IMG/VR virus record: IMGVR_UViG_3300050821_008147
Location: 1 to 56,761 of that record
DNA length: 56,761 nt
Source of the DNA: a virus
Reading direction: 5' to 3' (one strand)
The translations under genes and the position numbers were made by a program. The notes under the pieces are model-generated. The model made no database searches. It worked only from the letters and a program-made list of their open reading frames with translations, and was not told the origin of the DNA. The first letter of the stretch is position 1. Every line of letters begins with the position of its first letter. This document shows, in pieces, positions 24,879-32,065 of this stretch.

Positions 24879-24887
24879 CCCGTACCT
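24879..24887 (+). repeat. Second copy of CCCGTACCT direct repeat
   Basis: A 9-base direct repeat of 24830-24838, 49 bases apart, flanking most of the tRNA-like sequence. It could be an integrase arm site or a duplicated core. Confidence 0.4.
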
Positions 24888-24928
24888 TAAAGCGCATGGT
24901 TTGAACGCTTGCCCGTCAGGGTGAGCTT

Positions 24929-25114
24929 GTGGCAAACAGTCTCAAAACTGCTTCTCTATCCACCGCCGTCCACTCCCCGACTCCCCCATACGAGCTCCGC
25001 CACACCTTCGCCTACAATCTGCGCTGCCGATTCTGTCGCCATGAGCGCCCACACACGGAAGCCCAGCACGCGAAAGCGGTCACGCTCTGGGCCCCCGGTG
25101 ACGACAAATGGTAG
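24929..25114 (+). CDS. Small zinc-finger-like protein
   Basis: This 61-residue protein starts with GTG after AGGGTGAG. It contains CRFCRHERPH, a compact Cys2-His candidate metal site, in a sequence (YELRHTFAYNL) that looks folded. Two overlapping frames are Pro/Ser-rich and were rejected. It opens the early rightward gene set. Function unknown. Confidence 0.55.
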   Translation: MANSLKTASLSTAVHSPTPPYELRHTFAYNLRCRFCRHERPHTEAQHAKAVTLWAPGDDKW

Positions 25115-25217
25115 CCGCCTGCACCCATCCCGTTATCCTTTCTCGCCCTGGTCATCTGCCAGTGTGCTGGTGCTGTGGCCAGCGAGTCACGCGTAGCGCG
25201 TCGATAGGTGCAGCCCA
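25115..25217. promoter_or_regulatory. Leader before the early operon
   Basis: This 103-base gap contains a short inverted repeat GCGTAGCGC-like element near 25190-25201 and no gene. It likely carries the promoter or leader for the long early operon that begins at 25218, though no promoter boxes are clear. Confidence 0.35.
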
Positions 25218-25475
25218 ATGAAGGTCATGCACAAATTCGAATTGCGCGGCCAGAAGACCGTGCTTCATTTAGCTGCCGGATCTATCCCCAGGCATGTTCA
25301 CGAGCAAAACGGCGGCGTGATGCTCTGGATTGAGTTAGATCTTGCCACGCCCGGCCCTTCGGTAGCGAGAGCGTTCGCCATCGAGGGAACCGGTTGTGGA
25401 TTCGAACGCGGCGACTATCTCGGCACCGCTCACGTCGAGGGCTTTGTCTGGCACGTATTCGAGGTGCCAGTATGA
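25218..25475 (+). CDS. DUF7352-like small protein
   Basis: This 85-residue protein has the pattern MKVMHKFEL, ...H-x-QNGGVMLWIELD, ...IEGTGCGF, ...YLGTAHVEGFVWHVFE, which matches the small beta-rich DUF7352 family common in phages. Function of that family is unknown. The stop overlaps the next start in an ATGA. Confidence 0.78.
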   Translation: MKVMHKFELRGQKTVLHLAAGSIPRHVHEQNGGVMLWIELDLATPGPSVARAFAIEGTGCGFERGDYLGTAHVEGFVWHVFEVPV

Positions 25476-25678
25476 GCAACATCTGGACCGAGGAATACAC
25501 GGCCGAGTCGCACCAGGGAGCCGTGCCATCGTCCTGCAGGTACTGCAACAAGCCGATGCGAGCCCATTCGAGTGGCGTCTGCGCGTCTTGCCTGATTATT
25601 CACCACGGCCACCCTTCGGATTCTGATTACAAGGCGATGCTGCGCTGGCGTGCGCGGCGAGAAAGGGGTACGGCATGA
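25472..25678 (+). CDS. Small double-CxxC protein
   Basis: This 68-residue protein has CRYCNKP and CASC separated by 12 residues, a zinc-ribbon-like layout in the middle, and a basic C-terminus (LRWRARRERGTA). The ATG overlaps the previous stop (ATGA) and the stop overlaps the next start. Possibly a nucleic-acid-binding early protein. Confidence 0.68.
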   Translation: MSNIWTEEYTAESHQGAVPSSCRYCNKPMRAHSSGVCASCLIIHHGHPSDSDYKAMLRWRARRERGTA

Positions 25679-25791
25679 GCCGATACAAACTATGCCGCCA
25701 CTGCGGCCAACCGATGAAGCCCAAAGGTGTGAAGAAAAAACCAAACGAATACGACCACGCTCGGGGATGCCCATATAGCAGGACAAAATAA
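25675..25791 (+). CDS. Very small CxxC/HxxxxC protein
   Basis: This 38-residue protein reads from an ATGA overlap. It has CRHC near residue 7 and a DHARGC motif, together a likely single zinc site, in a Lys-rich peptide. It is too short for most gene finders, but the overlapping start and cysteine pattern support it. Confidence 0.55.
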   Translation: MSRYKLCRHCGQPMKPKGVKKKPNEYDHARGCPYSRTK

Positions 25792-25839
25792 CCCGCTCCC
25801 GTTCGCGGGTGCCGAACCAAGCTGTAACGGAGATACGCC

Positions 25840-25938
25840 ATGTTTCACGCCACGCTCCACATACCCACCATTTACGGATTATTTCCCCTCGCCGTCCTCT
25901 TGCTCTGCGCCTGGAACACTCGTCGGGCAGGGAGATAG
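25840..25938 (+). CDS. 32-residue single-span membrane peptide
   Basis: The ATG at 25840 follows AACGGAGA. The peptide has a hydrophobic segment (YGLFPLAVLLLCAW) with basic residues after it (NTRRAGR), so N-out/C-in is likely. Its stop lies two bases before the next gene. Small phage membrane peptides of this type can alter host membrane functions, but nothing specific can be said. Confidence 0.5.
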   Translation: MFHATLHIPTIYGLFPLAVLLLCAWNTRRAGR

Positions 25939-25940
25939 CC

Positions 25941-26132
25941 ATGTCGATGACGCTGCAGACATACGACCACGACGGGGAAAAGAACTCATGCTGGTGCGAT
26001 GCCTGCGGGAGCTACCACTCCGGCAACTGCCCGCCGGCCATTAGCAGAGCCTGCCGACTTGGCGGCCATTCCGCTTGCGGGGCTACCTGGTGCGATTGCG
26101 ATTGCCACGAAGACAGCGAGGTAACCGCATGA
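25941..26132 (+). CDS. Cys/His-rich small protein
   Basis: This 63-residue protein starts at the ATG at 25941 after GGGAG. It holds CWCDACGSYH, CPP, C-x-LGGH, CGATWCDCDCH: at least eight Cys and several His in under 60 residues, enough for two zinc sites. A longer in-frame ORF exists upstream, but the ribosome site supports this start. Confidence 0.62.
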   Translation: MSMTLQTYDHDGEKNSCWCDACGSYHSGNCPPAISRACRLGGHSACGATWCDCDCHEDSEVTA

Positions 26133-26371
26133 TCGCCGCCAGGATGACTCTCGCAGACGCCCGAACGTTCGCGCTCAGGCAATTACTCGAAGCCGAATGG
26201 AATGTCGTCCATCCCCGTGAATGCAACTGCGAACGTTGCGAATGGCAATGGTCAGTGCTGTTCAGGGATGCGGTTCAGGCCACCAACGCGTTCAAGGAAG
26301 AGTTCGCCGGGCCCGGGTACAAGGTCGTCGACCTGATGGAACCCCACTCCAAGACTGAAGGTGAACTATGA
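26129..26371 (+). CDS. Hypothetical small protein with CxxC
   Basis: From the ATGA overlap at 26129, 80 residues. A helical start (MIAARMTLADARTFALRQLLEAEW), an ECNCERCEW Cys cluster and a C-terminal helix. It is another of the small Cys-containing proteins of the early operon. Unrecognised. Confidence 0.62.
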   Translation: MIAARMTLADARTFALRQLLEAEWNVVHPRECNCERCEWQWSVLFRDAVQATNAFKEEFAGPGYKVVDLMEPHSKTEGEL

Positions 26372-26598
26372 GACGGGAACTTGAAAGCGCCGTGACGCTG
26401 ATGCAGCAAGACGGCGTTAACTACGAGGCCGCGGTGCGGACATTCAAGCGGCTATTTATCGTGATGATGCTCGAGCGCTGCAGGGGCAACAAATGTAAGG
26501 CAGCCCGGGAAATGGGCATGCACCGGAATACTATCCGGCGGATCATGGACGACTTGAAGATCGAGCGCGAGCCGCACGAGACGGAGAGTGCAGCTTGA
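26368..26598 (+). CDS. Fis-type HTH protein
   Basis: This 76-residue protein carries a Fis/HTH_8-type DNA-binding motif at residues 41-63 (NKCKAAREMGMHRNTIRRIM), the form that ends NtrC-type activators and Fis. The first 40 residues are helical (ESAVTLMQ, TFKRLFIVMMLERC) and could dimerise. As a stand-alone Fis-like protein it may be a nucleoid-type regulator or recombination accessory. Confidence 0.82.
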   Translation: MRRELESAVTLMQQDGVNYEAAVRTFKRLFIVMMLERCRGNKCKAAREMGMHRNTIRRIMDDLKIEREPHETESAA

Positions 26599-26861
26599 GC
26601 GCCACGACTGCGGCCCCCAGCCGGTTGATTCAGAATCTAGCGCTCGCGAACGCTGCTGCCGATCTACGGGATGCGCTGCAAGCTTTCTTGCCGCTGGCCA
26701 GGAATGAGCGCGACGGATTGCTTCGCCAAATGGTAACCGGCGAGGAGATAAGCATCGGCCAGCGCCTCGTGAACCATGCCCTCGCGCGCAAGGCGAAGAT
26801 TTGGAATGACCGGATCGACGCGGCCGAGCTCGCGATCCGCAAGTCGAAAGCGGGCGAGTGA
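26595..26861 (+). CDS. Hypothetical helical protein
   Basis: This 88-residue protein uses a TTG start that overlaps the previous stop. It is helical throughout (LANAAADLRDALQAFLPLARNE, NDRIDAAELAIRKSK), perhaps a coiled coil. It also ends overlapping the next start. No recognised family. Confidence 0.58.
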   Translation: MSATTAAPSRLIQNLALANAAADLRDALQAFLPLARNERDGLLRQMVTGEEISIGQRLVNHALARKAKIWNDRIDAAELAIRKSKAGE

Positions 26862-27376
26862 TGGCGGCAAGAGCGCTGTCGATCGACGCGGCGGGCGAAC
26901 TGGTAGCGAAGATCCGCGAGCTTCGGGATCTACGCAAGGTTATGCTCGCCGCTCTTCAGAAGACCGCCGACATCGTCGAGGGAGAGATAGCGATCATGGT
27001 CGATTCTGGCTGCGTTAAGGATGGCGACGGCCACGCGATCTTATCCACGCTGAACGATGAGTTTAAGCCCGACTTCGAGCTTCAAGAAAGTTCTGTTCCA
27101 GGCGCGAAGGGCAATCAAGAGAGCCACAGACAAGAAAGCAGGCACGATTTGATTCGCAGCATGAACCCCTACAGAACCGCAGCCTTCAACCGCTCCGTAA
27201 TCGCAGCCAGTCCCATGACCCCGGATGAGATCCGCCGGCAGGAACAGGTTCAAGACATAATCGATTTCTGGAACCATGAGCATCGGGAAAGACACCAGGC
27301 CGCTCGCGGCTTCCTCAACGCCATCGTGTTCACGCTCCTCGCTGGCATCGCGTTCTTTGTGGGGTGCTGTCTCTAG
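26861..27376 (+). CDS. Helical protein with C-terminal membrane anchor
   Basis: About 171 residues from an ATG that overlaps the previous stop by one base. The first half is helical (LRDLRKVMLAALQKTADIVEGEI). The second half is basic and polar. The last 22 residues form a membrane helix (FLNAIVFTLLAGIAFFVGCCL) with no cytoplasmic tail, i.e. a tail-anchored topology. Confidence 0.6.
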   Translation: MAARALSIDAAGELVAKIRELRDLRKVMLAALQKTADIVEGEIAIMVDSGCVKDGDGHAILSTLNDEFKPDFELQESSVPGAKGNQESHRQESRHDLIRSMNPYRTAAFNRSVIAASPMTPDEIRRQEQVQDIIDFWNHEHRERHQAARGFLNAIVFTLLAGIAFFVGCCL

Positions 27377-27378
27377 TC

Positions 27379-28215
27379 ATGAAACTATCCCCCGGTTTTT
27401 ATCAGAGCCTTTCCTATGCCGAATATGACCAAATTGACGCGCTCCGGTTCTCGGACCTGAAATATCTCGAGCGCAGTCCGATGGCCTACAAGTATCATCT
27501 CGACCACCCGACTGAACCTACGACCCCGATGATCCTGGGTAATGCTTCCCATCTCGCCATCCTCGAACCGAGCATGGTCAAGTTCGCAGTGTTCACCGGC
27601 AAGGTCCGTAACGGGCACGTATACGACGAATGGGCTAAGGAGAATGCGGAAAAGACTCAGCTCAACCAGAAGGAATATGACCACGTTCTCGGCATGACCC
27701 GGGCCGTTCACGCTAATCCGGTCTCGCACAAGTATCTGCGCTTCGTCCGCACCGAGGTAACGGCCGTCTGGCGCTATTCCCTTTTCGGTCGCGACTTCAA
27801 GGCGCGCTTTGATGCGCTGACCGATATCGACGATGAGACATACCTGGTCTCGCTGAAATCCACGACTGATTGCCGCGATTTTAGGTTCGCATCGCAGTAC
27901 GTGAAGATGGCCTATCACGTCCAAGATTGCATTTACGAGAGCGCTTACTGCTATCTCAACGGAAGCGCGCCGAAGATGATCACCATCGCATACGAGAACA
28001 AGCCACCTTACGAGAGCGCCGTTTATCTCGTCGGCAAATCCGTACTAAACCAGGGCGACGCTGATCTCCGGAAGTGGATGCAGAGATTGAACCAGTGCGA
28101 GGCTGCGAATCGATGGCCGCCCGCAGTTGAGGAAGAGACGGAGCTGGTGCTGCCGGCCTGGGCGACCGCGGACGGGGATTTTTCGATGGATGATCTCGAA
28201 CCGATTGAGAGGTAA
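27379..28215 (+). CDS. RecE/PD-(D/E)xK nuclease-like protein
   Basis: This 278-residue protein resembles the RecE/exonuclease VIII-type core used in phage homologous recombination: an N-terminal YLERSPMAYKYH motif, MILGNASHLAILEP (with His58) and FKARFDALTDI (Asp145). At the position of the catalytic D-x-K it reads V-S-L-K160-S, so the usual acidic residue is Ser158. It is followed by a conserved QYVKMAYHVQDCIYESA helix. It may be an altered or inactive nuclease. Neighbours (coiled-coil and OB-like proteins) fit a recombination module. Confidence 0.78.
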   Translation: MKLSPGFYQSLSYAEYDQIDALRFSDLKYLERSPMAYKYHLDHPTEPTTPMILGNASHLAILEPSMVKFAVFTGKVRNGHVYDEWAKENAEKTQLNQKEYDHVLGMTRAVHANPVSHKYLRFVRTEVTAVWRYSLFGRDFKARFDALTDIDDETYLVSLKSTTDCRDFRFASQYVKMAYHVQDCIYESAYCYLNGSAPKMITIAYENKPPYESAVYLVGKSVLNQGDADLRKWMQRLNQCEAANRWPPAVEEETELVLPAWATADGDFSMDDLEPIER

Positions 28216-28218
28216 TAA

Positions 28219-29373
28219 GTGGAAACGGAAATAGAAGCAGTTACAGCCTTAGTCCACGTTGAGCAGTTAACCCCGATACAGCTCTTTGCACCGGGCGCCC
28301 TTAACCCGATCCTCGAACGCATCAAGGCCGAGGTCCGCGCAATCGAGACGGACATCTCTACAGATGCGGGACGGAAGGCGATCAAGTCCCTGGCATATAA
28401 GGTCGCGCGCACCAAGACGTTCATCGACGATCAGCGCAAGTCCCTGGTCGCCGACGAAAAGAAACGCCTGGCCGCAATCGATGCTGAAGGCGGCCGGGTA
28501 TGGGATGAGCTGGAAGCGCTAAAGGAAGAGGTTCGGAAGCCGCTCACGGACTGGGAGGACGCCGAGCTGGTGCGCGTGCAGGAGCACGAGCGCCGCATCG
28601 CTGACATGAAGGCCGTTAGCGAGGTCGATCACTTCTCGCTTGCAAACATCGAGACGGCGCGTGCGTATTTGGATGAGCGATGGGATCACAACTTTCAAGA
28701 GTTCAGCAAGCGAGCCATCCAAGCCCGCGAAGCCGCGGAACTCCATTTGGCCCGAGAAGAGGCCAGCATCCGGAAAGCTGAACAGGAGCGCGCCGAGACC
28801 GAGCGCCTGCGCCTCGAGGCCGAAGAGAAAGCTCGGGTGGAACGCGAGGCCAAGATCGCTGAGGATGCCCGGCTCGAGGCCGAAGCTGTGGCCAAGCGAC
28901 GCGAGGAAGCCCAGGCCAGGGAAGCGAAGCAGCGCGAGGATGACCTGGCCGCGGCCGCTGCGGAAGAGAAGGCGCGGCTCGAGCGCGAACGCCTGGCGGC
29001 CGAGACGCGACTAGCGGAAGCGAAGGCCCAGGCTGAACGTGACCGGCTGGCCGCGCAGGAACGCGAACGGAAGGCTGAGACGGATCGCATCGAAGCAGCG
29101 CGCAAGGCAGAGGCGGATCGGGTCGAGGCAGCCAAACAGGCCGAACGCGATCGCGAGGCTGCCGTGGTCGCCGAACGCAAGCGCCAGGACGACGCGCGCA
29201 AAGCCGAAGAGGATGCCCGGGCTAAGCGCGAACGCGATAAGAAGCACCAGGGGGAAATCCACCGGGAAGCGCTCGCGGCCCTGACTAAGTTCGGGATCGA
29301 AGAGGTGGTCGCGAAAACGTTCATCGAGTTGGTCGCCCGCAAGATTGTTCCCCACGTTTCCATCACTTACTAG
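28219..29373 (+). CDS. Long coiled-coil protein in recombination module
   Basis: This 384-residue protein starts with GTG. Its first ~130 residues (LTPIQLFAPGALNPILERI, GRKAIKSLAYKVARTKTFID) match a domain often found next to phage recombination nucleases. A region of about 200 residues rich in Ala, Glu, Arg, Lys and Gln follows, forming a long single helix or coiled coil. A short C-terminal domain ends LTKFGIEEVVAKTFIELV. TolA-like annotations of such proteins are due to the Ala/Glu/Lys composition only. Confidence 0.72.
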   Translation: METEIEAVTALVHVEQLTPIQLFAPGALNPILERIKAEVRAIETDISTDAGRKAIKSLAYKVARTKTFIDDQRKSLVADEKKRLAAIDAEGGRVWDELEALKEEVRKPLTDWEDAELVRVQEHERRIADMKAVSEVDHFSLANIETARAYLDERWDHNFQEFSKRAIQAREAAELHLAREEASIRKAEQERAETERLRLEAEEKARVEREAKIAEDARLEAEAVAKRREEAQAREAKQREDDLAAAAAEEKARLERERLAAETRLAEAKAQAERDRLAAQERERKAETDRIEAARKAEADRVEAAKQAERDREAAVVAERKRQDDARKAEEDARAKRERDKKHQGEIHREALAALTKFGIEEVVAKTFIELVARKIVPHVSITY

Positions 29374-29382
29374 GAAGCTGCC

Positions 29383-30015
29383 ATGCCGATTACAGAGAAA
29401 TCTTACGACGTCATGTATCCGGGCAGGTTCCTAAAGTCTGCGGACCTGGATGGCAAGATTGTGACAGTAACGATTGCCGATATCAACGCTGAGGAGTTAG
29501 AGGGCGACAAGAATAAGAAGAAGCGGGAATACATCCTCACGTTCGTCGGCAAAAAGAAGGCGTTTGTGCTCAATAAGACGAACGCGTGCCTCATCGTTCA
29601 AATGTTCGGCAAGAATCCCAATACCTGGCGCGGCAAGCGGGTGACGATCTATCCCACTCAGTGCAGGTTCGGCCCGAAGATGGTCGATTGTATTCGCGTC
29701 TTCGGATCGCCGGACGTGACCGAGGATGTGACGGTCGCGGAAAAGATCGGGCGCTCGATGCTGAAGACGACGCTGCGCGCGGTAAAGGGGAGCAAGCCGG
29801 AAGCTGCTCCTCCGCCGCCGCAGGATGAGCCGCCGGAGCAGGAAGAGCCCGACTCGTCCGTCCTCGAAGCCTGGTCCGTGCTCGGATGGTCACGCGAGCA
29901 GGGTCAGGCGGACTTCGATCAGCAAATGGCCGTCGATGGCTCGGTTTCTGGTTACCTCGCGCACCTGAACGCATTGATCGACCAGGACAACTCGAAGGAA
30001 GAGGTGACGTTTTGA
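29383..30015 (+). CDS. OB-fold-like DNA-binding candidate
   Basis: This 210-residue protein has a beta-rich first ~125 residues (RFLKSADLDGKIVTVTI, EYILTFVGKKKAFVLNKTNA, GKRVTIYPTQCRFGPKMVDCIRV) with the spacing of a predicted OB fold found in many phages beside recombinases. A Pro/Glu linker (about 135-155) leads to a C-terminal helical domain. It is probably a single-strand DNA-binding or annealing partner. No RecT/Beta sequence was found elsewhere. Confidence 0.62.
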   Translation: MPITEKSYDVMYPGRFLKSADLDGKIVTVTIADINAEELEGDKNKKKREYILTFVGKKKAFVLNKTNACLIVQMFGKNPNTWRGKRVTIYPTQCRFGPKMVDCIRVFGSPDVTEDVTVAEKIGRSMLKTTLRAVKGSKPEAAPPPPQDEPPEQEEPDSSVLEAWSVLGWSREQGQADFDQQMAVDGSVSGYLAHLNALIDQDNSKEEVTF

Positions 30016-30017
30016 CG

Positions 30018-30428
30018 ATGGAAACATGGACGGACGCAGACAATTTGGGCGAGTTCGAGAAGGCGACCATCACGCACGTTAACGGGATAGCGGCGCTAGA
30101 ACGGGAACGGGATCGACTGCGGGAGGCGCTCTCGATGCTCTATGACAAGTGGGAAAACGGAGTTCCCTGCCATGAAGCCATCGATGGCCAGATAGATGAC
30201 GACAGCACCCCTATCGGAAATGCCGTAAAGCTTTCCTTTGAAGAGGAGCAGGCGATCCTCAACCTCATCGTGCTCAAGCCGGTGATGGGGGAAGAAGCGT
30301 GCGCCAACTGCGGCAAACCATATCGAGCACACCTTTTACATGATGGCAATAAGTGCGGGCCGGGGACGGTAACTGGATGGTTCCCGGGAAAAGTTGCGGA
30401 AGCTCTCACCCCGGACAAGGCCAACTAA
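30018..30428 (+). CDS. Hypothetical protein with CxxC finger
   Basis: This 136-residue protein begins at the ATG at 30018, ten bases after GAGGTGA. It has an N-terminal helix, a Lys/Trp middle and a single CANCGKPYRAHLLHDGNKC motif (C-x2-C...H...C), a probable zinc site. Unrecognised; its stop overlaps the cold-shock gene start. Confidence 0.6.
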   Translation: METWTDADNLGEFEKATITHVNGIAALERERDRLREALSMLYDKWENGVPCHEAIDGQIDDDSTPIGNAVKLSFEEEQAILNLIVLKPVMGEEACANCGKPYRAHLLHDGNKCGPGTVTGWFPGKVAEALTPDKAN

Positions 30429-30715
30429 TGCAAGCTCTCGAATCCCCCACCGTGCGCGCGCAGACTCTCCAGAGCACGGGCACGCTCATAAAGTGGGACC
30501 CTAAGCGTGGATGGGGCCTGATCACAGCTGCGGACGGTCGCCGGGTCTACTTCGCGCATTACAGCAAGTTCATCGGAGAGTGCGCGTGCGGGTCATACGT
30601 GCACCGCTGCATGATCCACCTGGGGATGGAAGTCGAGTTCACGTTCACGCCCGGGGCCGAGCACAAGGGCCCTTTCCCGGCCGCGCACGAAATACGAATC
30701 AAGGAACGCCATTGA
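30428..30715 (+). CDS. Cold-shock-domain-like protein
   Basis: This 95-residue protein has the cold-shock fold pattern: GTLIKWDPKRGWGLI (RNP1-like at 27-32) and VYFAHYSKF (RNP2-like at 40-45), then a Cys-rich insertion (ECACGSYVHRCM) and GMEVEFTFTPG...A-H-E-I-R, the last strand. It probably binds single-stranded nucleic acid. The Cys insertion is unusual for the family. The ATG shares one base with the previous stop. Confidence 0.82.
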   Translation: MQALESPTVRAQTLQSTGTLIKWDPKRGWGLITAADGRRVYFAHYSKFIGECACGSYVHRCMIHLGMEVEFTFTPGAEHKGPFPAAHEIRIKERH

Positions 30716-31122
30716 GACCGAAGAAAACGATTCTGTGCGTCGACGACAACGAGCAGTCCTTGAGCATTCGCAAGTTTATGCTTCAGACCCGAGGCTATAG
30801 GGTACTAACCGCATCCGGAGGCGAGCAGGCGATCGCGATCTTTCGCGAGGGCGGGATCGAGCTCCTGTTAACCGACCTGGTCATGCCGCTCATGGACGGG
30901 AACGAGCTCGTGCGCCGGATCAAGAGGATCAATCCCCTTATACCGGCCATCGTGTTCAGCGGAACCGTTAAGTCATATGACCGCGCTAGCCATGCCGATG
31001 CGTTTACCCCAAAAGGGGTTTCCATCGAGGACCTGTTAACTCGCATCCGCGTGATGACGGCCAGAAAACGCGGGCCAAAGAAAGCGCTGCCGGTCGTCGT
31101 GGCGGAACAGGTGCCAGCGTGA
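30712..31122 (+). CDS. Stand-alone response-regulator receiver domain
   Basis: This 136-residue protein uses a TTG start overlapping the preceding stop. It has the full receiver set: D11-D12, the phospho-acceptor D55 in LLTDLVMP, S83 in VFSG, and K101 in TPKGV. A basic C-terminal tail (TARKRGPKKALP) replaces an output domain. Phage genomes rarely carry such a domain. It may tap a host phosphorelay. No kinase is seen in the window. Confidence 0.88.
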   Translation: MRPKKTILCVDDNEQSLSIRKFMLQTRGYRVLTASGGEQAIAIFREGGIELLLTDLVMPLMDGNELVRRIKRINPLIPAIVFSGTVKSYDRASHADAFTPKGVSIEDLLTRIRVMTARKRGPKKALPVVVAEQVPA

Positions 31123-31628
31123 CGTATCGAATCCTCCAGGGCGACGTGATAAAGCGACTTCGCGATCTGCACGGTAGAAGCGTGGACTGCGTCGTCACGT
31201 CCCCTCCCTATTGGGGATTGCGGGATTATGGCGTGTCGGGACAGATCGGCCTCGAGGCGACACCGGCAGAATATATCGCGAAAATGGTGGATGTCTTCCG
31301 CGAGGTGCGTCGAGTACTCCGCAAGGATGGAACCTGCTGGATCAATATGGGCGACAAGCGCTCAGTCTGGAATGTCCCGACCCAAGCATTTCCCGAGGCA
31401 CACTTCGCCACATTCCCCGAAAAGTTGATCGAGCCCTGCATCCTCGCCGGATCACCGGAGGGAGGCCTGGTGCTCGACCCGTTCAGTGGAAGCGGAACGA
31501 CCGGAGTGGTAGCCCTGCGAAATCGTCGCGAATATGTCGGGATTGAGTTATCGGAGGATTACGCCGCCATGAGCGAGCGGAGAATTCTCCGGGCCATAAC
31601 TCAACTCGGAACGGAGGTGACGGCGTGA
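31119..31628 (+). CDS. Trimmed DNA methyltransferase (adenine-N6/cytosine-N4)
   Basis: This 169-residue protein has TSPPYW (27-32, motif IV) first and DPFSGSGTT (120-128, motif I) later, the beta-class order. Full-length relatives as I know them are about 280-330 residues. Here the target recognition region is absent: the chain passes from WINMGD (motif-V-side strand) at residue 79 directly to KRSVWNVPTQAF, which in relatives follows that region. A Cys-rich segment is also missing before motif I. GTG start overlaps the previous stop. Confidence 0.8.
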   Translation: MTYRILQGDVIKRLRDLHGRSVDCVVTSPPYWGLRDYGVSGQIGLEATPAEYIAKMVDVFREVRRVLRKDGTCWINMGDKRSVWNVPTQAFPEAHFATFPEKLIEPCILAGSPEGGLVLDPFSGSGTTGVVALRNRREYVGIELSEDYAAMSERRILRAITQLGTEVTA

Positions 31629-32065
31629 AGATAGTTCCTTGCACGCTCAAAGAGGCCCATGCCTTCACCGCGCGATGGCACCGACACCACGGCCCTTCGG
31701 TCGGCGCACTGTTCGCCCTGGCGTGTGCGGCAAGCGACGACTTTGTTTGCGGTGTGGCTGTCATAGGTCGCCCAGTTTCGCGCATGCTCCAGGACGGCTT
31801 TACCGCTGAAGTGACGCGCCTATCCACCGACGGAACCAAGAACGCCTGCTCCATGCTCTATGCCGCATCCTGGCGCGCCGCGAGAGCTATGGGATATCGC
31901 AGGCTGATCACCTACATTCTCGCCGCCGAGCCCGGGACGTCGCTGAAAGCTGCTGGATGGAAGTTGGTGGCCGAGACAAAAGGCGGACCCTGGAATCGCC
32001 CTTCTAGGCCCCGCGTGGACCTACATCCACTTCAGGGCAAGATGCGATATGAGGTGCACGCGTGA
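31625..32065 (+). CDS. XF1762-family protein
   Basis: This 146-residue protein matches the phage XF1762 family: KEAHAFTARWHRHHGPSVGALFALA near the N-terminus, VCGVAVIGRPVSR, and EVTRLSTDGTKNACSMLYAASWRAARAMGY. The layout is acetyltransferase-like, though no function is proven. It is commonly found in phage early regions. GTG start with TGA overlap. Confidence 0.85.
   Translation: MKIVPCTLKEAHAFTARWHRHHGPSVGALFALACAASDDFVCGVAVIGRPVSRMLQDGFTAEVTRLSTDGTKNACSMLYAASWRAARAMGYRRLITYILAAEPGTSLKAAGWKLVAETKGGPWNRPSRPRVDLHPLQGKMRYEVHA

Larger units (their letters stand above)
24785..24928. other. Non-coding region downstream of HTH gene, candidate attP region
   Basis: No gene is seen here. It contains a small hairpin ACCTT/AAGGT (about 24813-24826), a tRNA-like half (24827-24870) and two direct copies of CCCGTACCT (24830-24838 and 24879-24887). 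Phage attachment sites often lie next to the integrase and share sequence with a host tRNA gene, so this is the best candidate for attP. Confidence 0.5.

Noticed and set aside
24827-24925. Complete tRNA gene
   Set aside because: Only the 5' half folds; no acceptor 3' strand or good T arm is found in the next 60 bases.
28695-29366. 223-residue minus-strand ORF, Ser/Arg/Ala-rich
   Set aside because: It is the antisense of the Ala/Glu/Arg coiled-coil gene; the composition follows directly from its codons.
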